Assembly: GCA_036429605.1 (NCBI GenBank)
Contig: JAVFKD010000016.1
Location: 434,001 to 498,000, forward strand
Source of the DNA: Cladobotryum mycophilum
Lineage: Eukaryota; Ascomycota; Sordariomycetes; Hypocreales; Hypocreaceae
Length of the DNA: 64,000 nucleotides
Direction: 5' to 3'
The position numbers and the translations under genes are program-made. Positions within the stretch are counted from its first letter, which is position 1; every line of letters begins with the position of its first letter. Positions 21,729 through 32,174 of the stretch are shown piece after piece. The notes below the pieces were generated by a model. The model was given only the letters and a program-made list of their open reading frames with translations, was not told the origin of the DNA and searched no databases.

Positions 21729-24102
21729 CTACAGAAAATCAAAGGTATCTCCACGATCCTGAATCATCTTTCCAACTCTTTTCGACCCAGCAATCCTCTC
21801 CAACTTCATCACATCGTACTTGGAAAACATCACTCGTGAAGTTCCCTGCCCCGGCTCAATCTTGAGCTCCTTCTCGCTCTTCGCCAGATACCCCCGGCAA
21901 TCTCCTTGTAGAAGATGAGATTATCAGGCAACCCGTAGAAAATGACCCTCCGTACACCGCTAAATTGGTAGCGTCTAAAGTGATGTGCTCGCTCAGTGTA
22001 CAACAGCACTTTATGGCGGCCTGTGAGGAAATGCGATCTCGCTCGGGATGCTTCGCGCAATTCTGTGTACTCTGAAATAACACCGAAACTAATATCGCCA
22101 ACAGCATCTGCAGTTGCAAACCAGTTTCGCACGCGCACAAAGTCGAGATAAGAGGGGATAAAGATGAGAGTCCCGCTAGCATCCTTGGATCGTTTGGTCA
22201 AGGTGGGGATAATAGCCGATGTAAAGTAGTCGAACCTCGCCTCGGGATCCTTCTCGACTGTGTTTGATTGGAATCGTGAGAATGTCTGCTTCGCCTTGAC
22301 GCCAAGTTGGCCAATGATACCTTGGTACTCTGGTTGCAATCGCACTTTCCCAGCCCAGTTATGGCAATGCAGTCTCTGCAACTCTGCCAGTTCAGGGGTA
22401 TTAAAGGCAGACAAAATCACCGTCTGCCGGAAGAACTTGGCCCAGTCCTCCAAGTACCAATTCCGCACACGGCTAAAGTCGCAGTCATGAGCGTCCTTGG
22501 GCTGGAGGTTCAGATGCTCAAAGATATACTCCACATGCTCCCAGTTTTGCATCAAAAGAGCATCTGCCTGGTCCATGACAACCATCTCAATCGAGCTAAG
22601 GAAGTCAAAGTCGGGCTTCTTCTTCTCTTCTTCGGATCCAATAGCCATACGCAAGCCTAAGGGACTGGCGAATAATATGTCAGAGCTGTAAAACTGTGAA
22701 AAATATTTTATCGTCTTGCGAGTAAACTTGATGCCGATACGGAACATATCATCATCATTGCCGCCAAAGAGGTCTTTGAAATCAGCGGGTCTGTCCGCGC
22801 CAAAAGCCTCTTCAGACTCGTTGTATGATTCGTTAAATCGCTTGTGATTCTCCTGCTGGTCAGGCTCAACCAGGTCTTGAATTACTTGCATCATTTTGGC
22901 GCAAGAGTCTCTCGTCGGAAGGAGAAACAAAACCTTGGGTCTCGTAAAACCTTGGTCTCTGAGCTCCAGTTCTGCATCCTCGCCGGCCTTTGAGAGTTTG
23001 TAGTTGTTCTTGATGACTCGATCTCGCGTCCTTTGGTATGTTAGCTAAGATGACTCCAAAGTTGAGCGATCATCTTACTTGAATACGTGATTTAGTGCAT
23101 GAAGACAGGCTGTTTGTCGCATCTTGTGAGAATTCTCGACTGTGCGATCGCAGAGTAATATGTCTCGGTAGTCAAACAGAGCAGCAGCAAAAGCCCGCTG
23201 CGTAGCGTCAAATCCAGCCATCTTCTCTTTTGAAGTCTCCCGAAGCTTTTGTTTTAGATTCAAACCTCCAAGACCCGATACTGGCTGCGGAACGGTGCCC
23301 TCAGCTCCCGCGGACATGACAGTTGCCCTCCATGGCTGCAACATGGCCCGTTTTGATGTCCACTCTCCATTCTTTGCGGCTGCCACTGCCCTTGCGCTAA
23401 CCTGCTCATCAGGGTTGGCAAAGTGCGTATCGAAAGGATCCGTAGTATCAATTTCGTCCTCGGAATCAGCATCTTCAGGTTGCTCTCCGGCGCCGAGGGC
23501 AGGATCTTCTACATCGTCGGCCTCGTCAACATCCTCTCGCTTCGATTCCTTGGCAATCTCCTCCTCCTCTTTTGGGGTTGGGCTCGCTTCTCTCGGTGGA
23601 GACGGTTCATGTGTTATTTTTCGCCTTTTGGCACTCGGTGCACTAGATTCACTGCTGAATTTCTGCATAAGCGCCATGTATGGCCGTGTTGGTGCTTGTT
23701 CTTCGTCGTCATCGTCAGAGGCGACATCCTCTAGAGCTTCGTCTTCAATATCAGAATCGTCGGATCCAGATTCTTCTTCTCTGTAAGGCACATGTAATGT
23801 GAGCTTCAAGCCTTCCCAGAGCATCAATTGCCAAGATCACAAACTTACCCATTCTCAGCAAGGCGCGCCGAGTCAAACTTGCTATTAGGTCCATATCGAC
23901 TGAACTGCGAACTTCCTCGACCCCTTGCGCCGCCTCTTCCCCTGCCTCTACCACCTTCTCTAAAGCCTCCCCTAGAGCCTCCTCTAGAGCCTCCTCTTGA
24001 ACCTCCCCTAGACCCTCCCCTTGACCCTCCTCTTGGACCTCCTCTTGATCCTCCTCTTGATCCCCGTGCTCTGAAATTACCTCCTCTCCCTCGAGGTCCC
24101 AT
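21729..24102 (-). CDS. utp25: U3 snoRNA-associated protein UTP25 (SSU processome)
   Basis: Three exons: 24102-23849, 23780-23079 and 23030-21729. The protein acts in the nucleolus in 18S rRNA processing and is a helicase-like fold with degenerate ATPase motifs. The N-terminus is a long SRGG-type repeat array (residues about 12-50), then an acidic stretch (GSDDSDIEDEALEDV). The conserved core holds DILLCDRTVENSHKMR, VLFLLPTRDSC, DILFASPLGLRMAIG and VMDQADALLMQNWEH. The frame breaks at the C5 run 21891-21895 and would replace the end with an unrelated Arg-rich tail. Adding one base restores YLAKSEKELKIEPGQGTSRV, then MFSKYDVMKLERIAGSKRV and GDTFDFL at the stop at 21729, the expected UTP25 C-terminus. 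Repaired length is 2259 nt, 752 aa. The repaired tail makes a sequencing artefact far likelier than a mutation in this essential gene. Confidence 0.94.
23930..24070 (-). repeat. Tandem repeat encoding SRGG/RGG array in UTP25
   Basis: Imperfect 12-nt units (coding SRGG, GPRGG, FREGG variants) repeated about ten times within the first exon. RGG arrays are usual methylation and RNA-binding regions, and such DNA repeats often vary in copy number. Confidence 0.8.
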
Positions 24103-24530
24103 TTTAAGTTCTGTTTCAAATACCAATTGATTTATAAAGAGAAAGGGCAAGAAGAAAAAAGGACGTCACTAATACAAGGAAACCTTGGGCGGCGCAAAGA
24201 AAAAAAGTTATAACCAAATCTGTCAGCCTTGCATCACTGGGCCAGTGGGTCGTGTTCACCAGCCACACATTGGTGGGGGGCATAATGTCTGACAGCCACA
24301 GCCTTATCGAAAAAGAATCTTCGCTATCTTAGTGCGCACAACCCCAGCGCCGCCCGCCAAACCTGCAAATCACAAAATCGGCGAAATTTGGCGACACCTT
24401 CGCGAGAATCGATCCTTGGAAAAAGCGGCGCCTTTTCTCCCACCCCACGCAACCCTACCATACCTCTCTTTTTTCCTCCCCCATCATCGACAGTCGAAGC
24501 CCAGAACCGTCGAAGGATTTTCTGCCCAGT
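24103..24530. promoter_or_regulatory. Bidirectional promoter region, UTP25 / eIF3f
   Basis: 428 bp between two divergent start codons, both for ribosome or translation functions. A shared promoter is inferred from spacing; no motif was identified. Confidence 0.55.
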
Positions 24531-25739
24531 ATGGCTGCCGCTACAGAACGATTTTTGCATCTTGCCCGCCCGCTGGCTCACACCAATGTTGGGCTCCAGA
24601 CAAACATTGCCCCGCTCAGCGTCAACATCCAGCCCCAGGTACATATATATATACCCCTCCCGTTCGAAAAAAAAATTGAAGATGAGACTATGATTGGGGG
24701 GATCAAGATTGTCCTGCAAGGAAAAGAATATTTGGCTGACTGATTCTGCTACGGCTAGGCCATCCTCTCCATCCTCGACCATGCCGTACGACGAGATGTT
24801 CGCGAAAACTCCCAGTCCACCCGTGTCATTGGCGCCCTGGTAGGAACTCGCTCAGAAGATGGCACTGAGGTCGAAGTCCGATCTTGCTTCGCCATCCCGC
24901 ATACCGAGGAGGAGGACCAAGTCGAGGTCGACGTCGAGTACCAGAAGAACATGCTCGCCTTAACGCTCAAAGCCAACCCCCGCGAATCCCTGCTCGGCTG
25001 GTACACCACCTCCCACGAACTCAACAGCTTCAGCGCCTTGATTCAAAACTTCTTCGCTAGCCCCGATACTGGCACTTTCCCCCACCCGGCTATTCACCTG
25101 ACCATCTCCACCGAACCTGGCGAGGATATCGAGACGAGGTGCTATATCAGCGCACCTGTTGCCGTCAACGCCGAGCGAGCTGCCGAGAGCTGCCTGTTCA
25201 TCCGTGTCCCCCACAAGACCATATACGGCGATGCTGAGCGAAGCGCTCTCGAGACCGTCGCCAGCGCCAGGGATGCCGAGTCAAGGACCGCACCACTAGT
25301 TACAGATATCGAGAGCTTGGGCCGTTCCGTCGAGCAGACAATTGGCCTCCTGGACCGTGTTAGCGAGTGGGTAAACGGCGTATTAGACGAGGACGAGGAG
25401 CCCAACAATGCTTTGGGACAATACCTTATGAGCGCTCTCTCCCTGGCACCCAAGGTCGACGCCTCCCAAATCGAGCACGACTTCAACAAGCACATTCAAG
25501 ATGTCCTCATGGTCAGCTACCTGGCCAACACCATCCGAACCCAGATCGACCTCTCCCAGCGACTGGCAACCGCCAGCCTCGTCGTCACCGAGAAGGAGGG
25601 AGAAAACAAGACTGAGGGCGGCGACAAGGGCCAACGAGGAGGCAAGCGGGGCGGCCGCGGTGGTGGACGAGGTGGTGGACAACACCGAGAGCCGAGAGAG
25701 CCCAGGGAGCCCAGGGAAACCAGGGAACCTGCTGAGTAA
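24531..25739 (+). CDS. Eukaryotic translation initiation factor 3 subunit F
   Basis: Exons 24531-24638 and 24759-25739 (1089 nt, 362 aa), with a 120-nt intron longer than its neighbours. The protein is the MPN-domain subunit of eIF3, which binds 40S subunits. The domain starts near residue 25 (NVGLQTNIAPLSVNIQP; VIGALVGTRSEDGTEVEV) and carries ESLLGWYTTSHELNSFSA. The JAMM metal-binding residues are incomplete, as in other eIF3f proteins. A MIT/helical C-terminal half follows, ending with a Gly/Arg-rich tail (GGKRGGRGGGRGGG) and repeated REPREP-type motifs. The start is set by the ATG whose frame joins exon 2. No breaks. Confidence 0.95.
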
Positions 25740-26263
25740 AATAACTAGCGATGTAGAGATATTTTTGGGTTTGTTAATTTTTTTGATCTTATCACGGGGG
25801 TTCATGGGGGAAGAGAGAAAAAGAAAAGGCTATGAGAACCCGCGAAAGAACAAGAAGGCCTGGTAGCGTCTCGGTATGTATGGCACGGGGACCAAAAGGG
25901 CAAAAAATGGGCATCATGTTCCATCATCACACACACACATACACACACACTATCATCATGGCGTTGTGGTATGCCGAAATGTTCGGCATTTTGAGACATT
26001 AGAAATGAATTGATTCGTCACGCAATCTCTATCGATCTGTACGAGGTGTTTTCTTTACACTCTCTCTTTCGAACAAGAAGTAAGTGTCTCGTCTAGTAAA
26101 ACTGGTGCGATGGCTGGGTCTGCCTTAGTGTAAGGGAAAAATTAAATCATGTCATGCCATTTCATCCTATCCACCGTTAACGCCAAGGGGTGCTTTTTCT
26201 CTAATTCATGCCATATGCGCCAAGGGCTTTTTTCCTGGCCCGAACACCTAATTCTGATGCTCA
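25740..26263. other. Intergenic, convergent 3' regions with CA microsatellite
   Basis: Short spacer containing a CA-rich tract at about 25925-25950. No gene. Confidence 0.6.
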
Positions 26264-28866
26264 TTAAATTCCGGTAGTTGGCTTCTGCGGCAATGTTGCC
26301 GGGTTGCCATAGGTGGGTAAGTGACTGCTAAACATTTGGTTTGGTCCCTGGGAAATAGTCGGTCGGTTGGGAACGTGAGCCGGCGGCTGATTCTGAGGTA
26401 GATGCTGAGGGGGATGTGCTGCATGTTCTGCATATTCTGCATATTCTGCATGGGTGGCGGTCCATGTTGAACGTGGGGAGGGGTGATGTGAGGAGGGGCA
26501 TAGTATGAAGCCATGGAGTTGTTAGAGCCTTGCCTGGCCATGTTATACCCACCACCATAAGGAGGAGGTATAGTTGAGGGATGAGGCCCAAAGGCCAAAT
26601 GAGGAGTACCGATCTGTGGACTGCTATGGTGAGATCCTGGTGCCGTGAACGGTGGTTGAAGCGGCTGTGGTGGCATGCCATTCCCACCAGGAACAAAAGA
26701 TTGTGTCTTTGGGTTGAAAGCATGATTCCTATTATAGCTTCCAGGGATAGGATGCTGACTCTTTGGGTCATGTGGGTTGAGATTGGCGGGCAGCTGACCA
26801 AATGGATAAGGAATGCCGGGCTGCCCTGGGGGTGGTCCGCCGGGAGTTGGTCCACGAGCCTGGTATCCTGGTGAATTGAAACCAGGCTGCCAGCCTTGAG
26901 GCTGTGGAGGAGCGGCCGATAAGACTGGGGAACCGTAAGCAGTCATTGGGCTACCCCCAGGTTGAACGGGTTGAAACCGCTGTTGAGCTGGTGGAGGGGG
27001 ATATTGCTAGAATAAGTTAGCCTTATGTGTCATCACTGAAAGGCTCGAGGCAAATACTAACCTGGGGCATTGAATAAGGAGGATACGTTGGGTTCTGTGG
27101 GGTACTCGGCGCCGCGGGATATACAGCAGGTTGCTGAGCGTATGCGGGACCCATCTGTTGAGGATAAGTCGGCGCTGGCTGAGCACTGAACTGTCCCGCA
27201 GCCGGCGGTACATACTGAGCTTGTGGCTGTGGCACCCAAGTCTGCTGTTGCGGTCCCCAGTAGGGTGTGTATTGACGTCTGGTTTCAAAGCTATCTGAAT
27301 CGTCACGTCGCTGTTTGGTGATTTTCGCCCTTTTACCGCTGGCCGACTTATTCGTGGCTGAAACTGAACTCGTCCTAGACATTCCATAATCACCATCGTT
27401 TTCTAGGGGACATATTAGTGTATCGCTTTTTAGGTCTTGATCGATATGAGCTTACCAGGCGGGGTCTCCTCAGTGCTTCCAAAAATACGCTGACGAGCGA
27501 GTTTGTACTTCTCCTCTCTCTCTTCTCTTGACAACCTAAGGAAGGTTAGTTAAGCTGCGTAAAAGTATGAGAATTTTACTTACTTCTGACTCGCAAGCGG
27601 CTGCTTGTCTTTCCCATCACTTCCTGTCTCGGAAGTTGCTTTTGAAGCGCCGGCGCTCATCATACCCCCTTCATCATCTTGACCCCGACGCATAATCTTT
27701 CTTGGAAGAACGGCCGGTGGAGGGGTATTACTGGTCGACGCAGTAACCGGAGGATCCATGGTGGCAAGAGAAGGGGGCACTCGGCAGAACGGCGTTCTAA
27801 AGATACGAACGGACCCGATATGCGGTTCAAAAGAATGTGTCATGTGGTAATAGTCAGCCAGTTTATGGGTCAACATCCTACAAAAAGAGTTTGATGGGGG
27901 AGATCCATATATGGCTCTCTGTGACTCATGTTAGTATATTGTTCATGTCATAATCCAGGAATCCTTACTTTGAATTCTGCACAAAATCAATGACATCCTT
28001 TTCCAATCGCAACAGAAATATCCTATCTCTCGGGGCCGCCAGGGCCTCGAGAAGTTTCTCGTCAGGTGCTTGTCTATATATGACATTCAGGGCATCCGAT
28101 GAACCACCAGCGCTTCGCAGGGGAATCGGGGGATTCATTCCAGGGGGCTGCTCCGATGTTGTGCTTTGAGGGGTAAGAACGCCGTGCGTGCCAGCAATCT
28201 GTTGCACCAGTCTACGTTCAGGCATGTCTCCCAGCTGGATCCCCCTAACTCTAGCAGCGAGATCTGAGCCCATCCGTGAGCCTGCAATCAGAGACCCGCG
28301 TATCGACGAGTCATCGTCTTCAGCAGCGGCCTTGACACTAGCACTATCATCGGGACGAAGAGATTCCTTCTCGTCAAGGGCATACGTGGTACCAGAAGTA
28401 ATGCTCTTCCCGTCCAAGCTTGGCGGTTTAGTCCCTAGCTCAGAGCTAGAATCTGCCTTTTGAGAATCATCAGATCCGCTAACCCTACTGATGGCAGCTT
28501 GAGATCTCGCCATGACTGCTCCATCCACCAACAAACTCGGGATGTTGGAGCCAAGACTTAAATGGTTCAATGATGTCGCAACTTTATCTATGACTGTAGA
28601 TTTCTCCGTCACTGAGAGATTGGTCGTTTGAGGAGGCAAGGCTGTTTGTGCCGGGGGTTCGATAGGATTGCTGGACATTTTTGTCGCGGTGTGATTCTTG
28701 TACCGAGCGGCTGAAGCCTTTTCTGCTGCAACAGAAGCAGCCACCTAATGCAGGTTAGATACCATCGCCAACCCGACAGCCGGCGCGCAGATAAACGGAA
28801 CAGCCAAAGACTTACCTTGGCAAAGGAAGGTTTGGGAATATCTGCATGCATATGCGCAGTGGCCAT
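26264..28866 (-). CDS. R3H and SUZ domain RNA-binding protein
   Basis: Six exons: 28866-28816, 28744-27969, 27918-27584, 27535-27456, 27402-27062 and 27006-26264. Order: short N-terminus (MATAHMHADIPKPSFAK), Ser-rich disordered region, R3H domain (DRIFLLRLEKDVIDFVQ, then YMDLPPSNSFCRMLTHKLAD once repaired, then YYHMTHSF), SUZ domain (SREEREEKYKLARQRIFG), then a Gln/Pro-rich tail with PPPPAQQRF and repeated QNM triplets. R3H binds single-stranded nucleic acid and SUZ binds RNA, so a role in mRNA regulation is likely. Two frame breaks occur: the G5 run 27896-27900, in the middle of R3H, and the G5 run 26409-26413, where the tail switches to PPQHLPQNQPPAHVPNRP. One base at each gives 2328 nt and 775 aa. 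Domain assignments are strong; the specific cellular role is not known to me. Confidence 0.85.
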
Positions 28867-30139
28867 TATGAAGAACGATGGGGCTATTTAGCCCGCTTGA
28901 AACCGTGGGTAATTAAGACGCGCGAAATATCAAGCCAGCAGAGGCAGGCAACACTATGCTCTGCCGATACCGCAAATCCAACGGCGCCTGGACAAGTGCG
29001 CCGAAAGTAGCGAAAGAGGGCGGAAAAGACAGGACACGGAACAGGATTAAGAAGCAGAATCGATCGGAACGAGCCAGAAAGTCGACAACAAAATGCAGGT
29101 GTTCATCGTCGTGACGGGAAGTACATGGTTTCCAGTTGCTGAGAAGTAATATCAAGGTCCGGCGGGCGTATCCTCAACGCTGTTCAGGACTATTCCAAAC
29201 TTTCTGATCGGTCTGCTGTCGAACTAAGGGACTGTGTAACGCTCAATCAGCATAACTGCGCGCAACGGCGGAGTAGCGCACGACTCAAAGTGGCAGGCGA
29301 TGATGGAATCATGTGGAGGGGTGTCCCAAAAAAGAGGTTATCCCTGAGAGGGGTGAAAATCAGGTGTATGGGCTGGCTTCAAAAAGGAAGGCTTACATAC
29401 AACGAGGCGGGCTTTTGCCAGGGGCTGCCGTGGCGCAGACTGGCTGGCGACCTAAACGGCAACAGGCACTTCTGGTCGTCCAAAGCGCAGTTCAGACGGA
29501 TGCCATGAGCGCACGCAAACAAGTCGACGAGGCTCTAGAGAAGACAACAGGAGTCTCTGATTTATGCTGCAAGTTACAAATATCAGAGAGCTCGGAATGA
29601 CTTAGCGCCGGTAGATTCCCTCAGCCTCCCATGCCCCGTTATGAGGAAATGTATGGATGTGTGCGTGCTTATGTAACAATCGCAACTACTAATGTATACA
29701 AGTACGAGTACGGGGTACAAATGTCATATGGCTGAGACGAAGCATCAAGGGTCGACTCAACGTTTCAAACATGTTGAATTATCCAATAAGGAGACTTAAT
29801 AAAGGCTTGTAATGTCTTATTGGTGTGCATCGGAGACTTGAAACAAATCAGATTGCTTGCCGTTGCTTTTTTTGCATTTTGACGAAGATGTCATTGTCCA
29901 CTTTACTCTCATATGTACTTGATCACGTGAGCACCCCCTTCAAAGACGCGACCCAAGCTCAAGCCTCGCGTGCCTCAAATGCTCAAATGTGTGAGTACAA
30001 GGCTTGTCCGTCTGCAGGAACCCAGAGATTTGCAGATTCATGCATAATAGTGACGAAATCTGATTTTACAGTTCTCATCAGTCGTCATTTATTCATCTCT
30101 CACAGACATCACCTCTTCTCATAGCCATTTTTATAAGTC
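28867..30139. other. Divergent intergenic region
   Basis: About 1.27 kb between divergent starts of the R3H-SUZ gene and the zinc-knuckle gene. No gene. A pair of inverted TTATTGG/CCAATAA words occurs at about 29782-29822. Confidence 0.5.
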
Positions 30140-31116
30140 ATGTTTGGTCAAAGGGGCCGTGGAGGACCTAGCCGGTCTACTCCAGCCAATGTCCAATGTC
30201 AGAAATGCCTAAAAAGAGATATGTCTACAACCCTCACATACATGGTACAACAAATCAGCTAACAGTCTAAGCACGGCACTATTCATATGAATGCAAAGCA
30301 TCCGCTCAAGAGCGGCCATACGCAACGCGGCCATCACGCTCGCAACAGCTTCGCAACCCCAAGCTCGTACCTAAACTTACAAACGATGCTTTAAAGCCCC
30401 TGGAAAAGTGAGTTTAGTCTCCCAACTTTGATACAAAATACTAACTTAATCATAGAAAAGGGGTTGCTGATGAGGAGCTTGCCAAAATAGAGGCAGAGCG
30501 AGCAAGGAAACGAGAGCTAGAGGAGCGTGATGACGACTTGGTTGAAAGGGACTCGAGGCGTCCAAGATCGGTTTCATCGGCTTCAGTATCAACCATCTCC
30601 ACCGACGCCTCAAAGCGGGACTCACGATCCCCCAGAAGGAAGGCTAGATCTCCCAGTCCCCAACGACGTGGACGGAGTCATGATTCAGGGAGTGAAGGGT
30701 CATCTCGTCACAGTTACAGTCGTAGCCCATCACCACCCAGACGGCGTCAACGTTCGTTTTCACGTGACAGCCGCTCTCCCAGGCGTGAGAGCGATGAAAG
30801 AGGCTACAGAGACCGAGGAAGACGACCTTCTAGCGAAAGACGGTCAGCGTCACCCGGGCAGCAAAGACCAAATCCTCGTGAGCCCGTGGGGGATCCAGAT
30901 TCACGACGCCAACGATACGCGTCAAAATCACCAGAACCCCAGGGCAAGCCCTTTAGAAGACGGGACGAACGCGGTCCTCGACGGGGAGACACGCGCAGGG
31001 AGCGAGGTGGAGGACAAGGAAGAATGCCAGCTGAACAGGCACCGCGAGAACGAAGCCTAAGCCCCTTCAGCAAGCGGTTAGCATTAACTCAATCGTTGAA
31101 CACGAGGGGCAGATGA
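30140..31116 (+). CDS. Zinc-knuckle (CCHC) protein with Arg/Ser-rich tail
   Basis: Three exons: 30140-30222 (approximate end), 30272-30407 and 30456-31116. The N-terminus MFGQRGRGGPSRSTPANV is followed by CQKC in exon 1 and HYSYEC in exon 2, together a CCHC zinc knuckle. The conserved-looking ERPYATRPSRSQQLRNPK and PKLTNDAL follow, then a long RS/SP-rich tail (SRSPSPPRRRQRSFSR) as in splicing-associated proteins. As sequenced, exon 1 and exon 2 do not join in frame with the available donor at 30223 and acceptor at 30271: the total, 880 nt, is one base over a multiple of three. The exon 2 to exon 3 join is fine. It is likely an RNA-binding nuclear protein, resembling ZCCHC10-type proteins. The rest of the model is good. 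Confidence 0.7.
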
Positions 31117-31241
31117 TTGGGTATCAAAATTAGCTCTCGACGTATTTCAGAGCAGTAATGTCCAGACATGAAAACTCCAGCCCCAGTGGTGGTGTAAAAA
31201 TACAATAGACGCAAAGTAATGAATGCCATTAATACCGTTTC

Positions 31242-31865
31242 TCACAATTCCATATTCTCGTCTTCTTCGCGCTCTTTTCGTTCCTCTTCTTGCTCCTCCC
31301 TTTCTCGAACCCTGAGTCCTTCGACGAGAGCCAGACCGTCGACACCAGCAGCCTCGCCATCGACGTCGCTATGATCGATTTCAGTCGTCTTCTGAGCCGC
31401 CGTTTGCGCACCAAGGATCCTCTCCCTAACCAATTTTGCAATCGCATTGTCGGTTCGTACGTTCAAAAGTTCCATCTTTTTATCCAGGTTCCTCTTCAGG
31501 TCCCAATTGGGCTTCTTGGGCTGCAGTTTGAAGAGATCGATGCCCTTATCATCCTGTGCTTCTTCTGCGGCCTGTTGCCTGACTTGTGCTTCCACCTCTG
31601 CGGCTTGCTCCTCCAATGTTGGCGCCTCTAGATTGAGTGTCGGCGGTGCTTCGAATCCCAGCTTTGGGCCTCTTGTTTCGGGATCATAGTTGCGGCCGGA
31701 TAAATGTAGCCTCGAGACGTCCAGTTCTTGTGGTGGTGATGGCGACCGTGTGCCTTCTGGAGTAGCGACTTCATCGGTAGGCTGTTTTCTCTTTAGGCCC
31801 TTGAGCTTGGCCAGACGCGCTTTTCTTTCGTCTGCAGCGGCGCTTAAGCTATTGTGGGAGCTCAT
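31242..31865 (-). CDS. cwf18: Pre-mRNA splicing factor Cwf18 (CCDC12 family)
   Basis: Single exon, 207 aa, ATG at 31865. The N-terminus is a basic helix (ADERKARLAKLKGLKRKQ). The mid-region SGRNYDPETRGPKLGF is the Cwf18 signature, and DLFKLQPKKPNWDLKRNL then EKLVRER-like segments (NAIAKLVRERILG) complete the family core. The C-terminal end is a Glu/Arg charged coil. Cwf18/CCDC12 is a component of the NTC-associated spliceosome. It lies divergent to the PPR gene with 309 bp between starts and convergent with the zinc-knuckle gene. Confidence 0.92.
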   Translation of the reverse strand: MSSHNSLSAAADERKARLAKLKGLKRKQPTDEVATPEGTRSPSPPQELDVSRLHLSGRNYDPETRGPKLGFEAPPTLNLEAPTLEEQAAEVEAQVRQQAAEEAQDDKGIDLFKLQPKKPNWDLKRNLDKKMELLNVRTDNAIAKLVRERILGAQTAAQKTTEIDHSDVDGEAAGVDGLALVEGLRVREREEQEEERKEREEDENMEL

Positions 31866-32174
31866 GTTTGGCGATGTTTTATTGAAGATTTTTGGTTTGA
31901 ACGAGGCTCAATGGATACCTGCTGGACTTGGAACCTGGAGGTAGAAAGTTGATTCAATGTCAGTGGGGCGGAAGTCGACTGCAGGCGCGACAACCGCTAA
32001 ACTGACAGGGACTTTCAACGCTACGCCTCGCTAAAAATATTTCGCGATATTAATGGATCCATGCATACTTTTGCCTCAACATTCCACCTTTGCTTGGATT
32101 AACCTGCAAACCGAACCCTTGCGACAGTGCACAATGCCGACTGTTCGCCTCGGCTTGGTGTCGGTATTATTGAA
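31866..32174. promoter_or_regulatory. Bidirectional promoter region, Cwf18 / PPR gene
   Basis: 309 bp between divergent start codons. No identified motif; inferred from arrangement. Confidence 0.5.

Noticed and set aside
29780..29822. CCAATAAG inverted pair as a possible terminator or element
   Set aside because: Only eight paired bases in AT-rich DNA; not above background.
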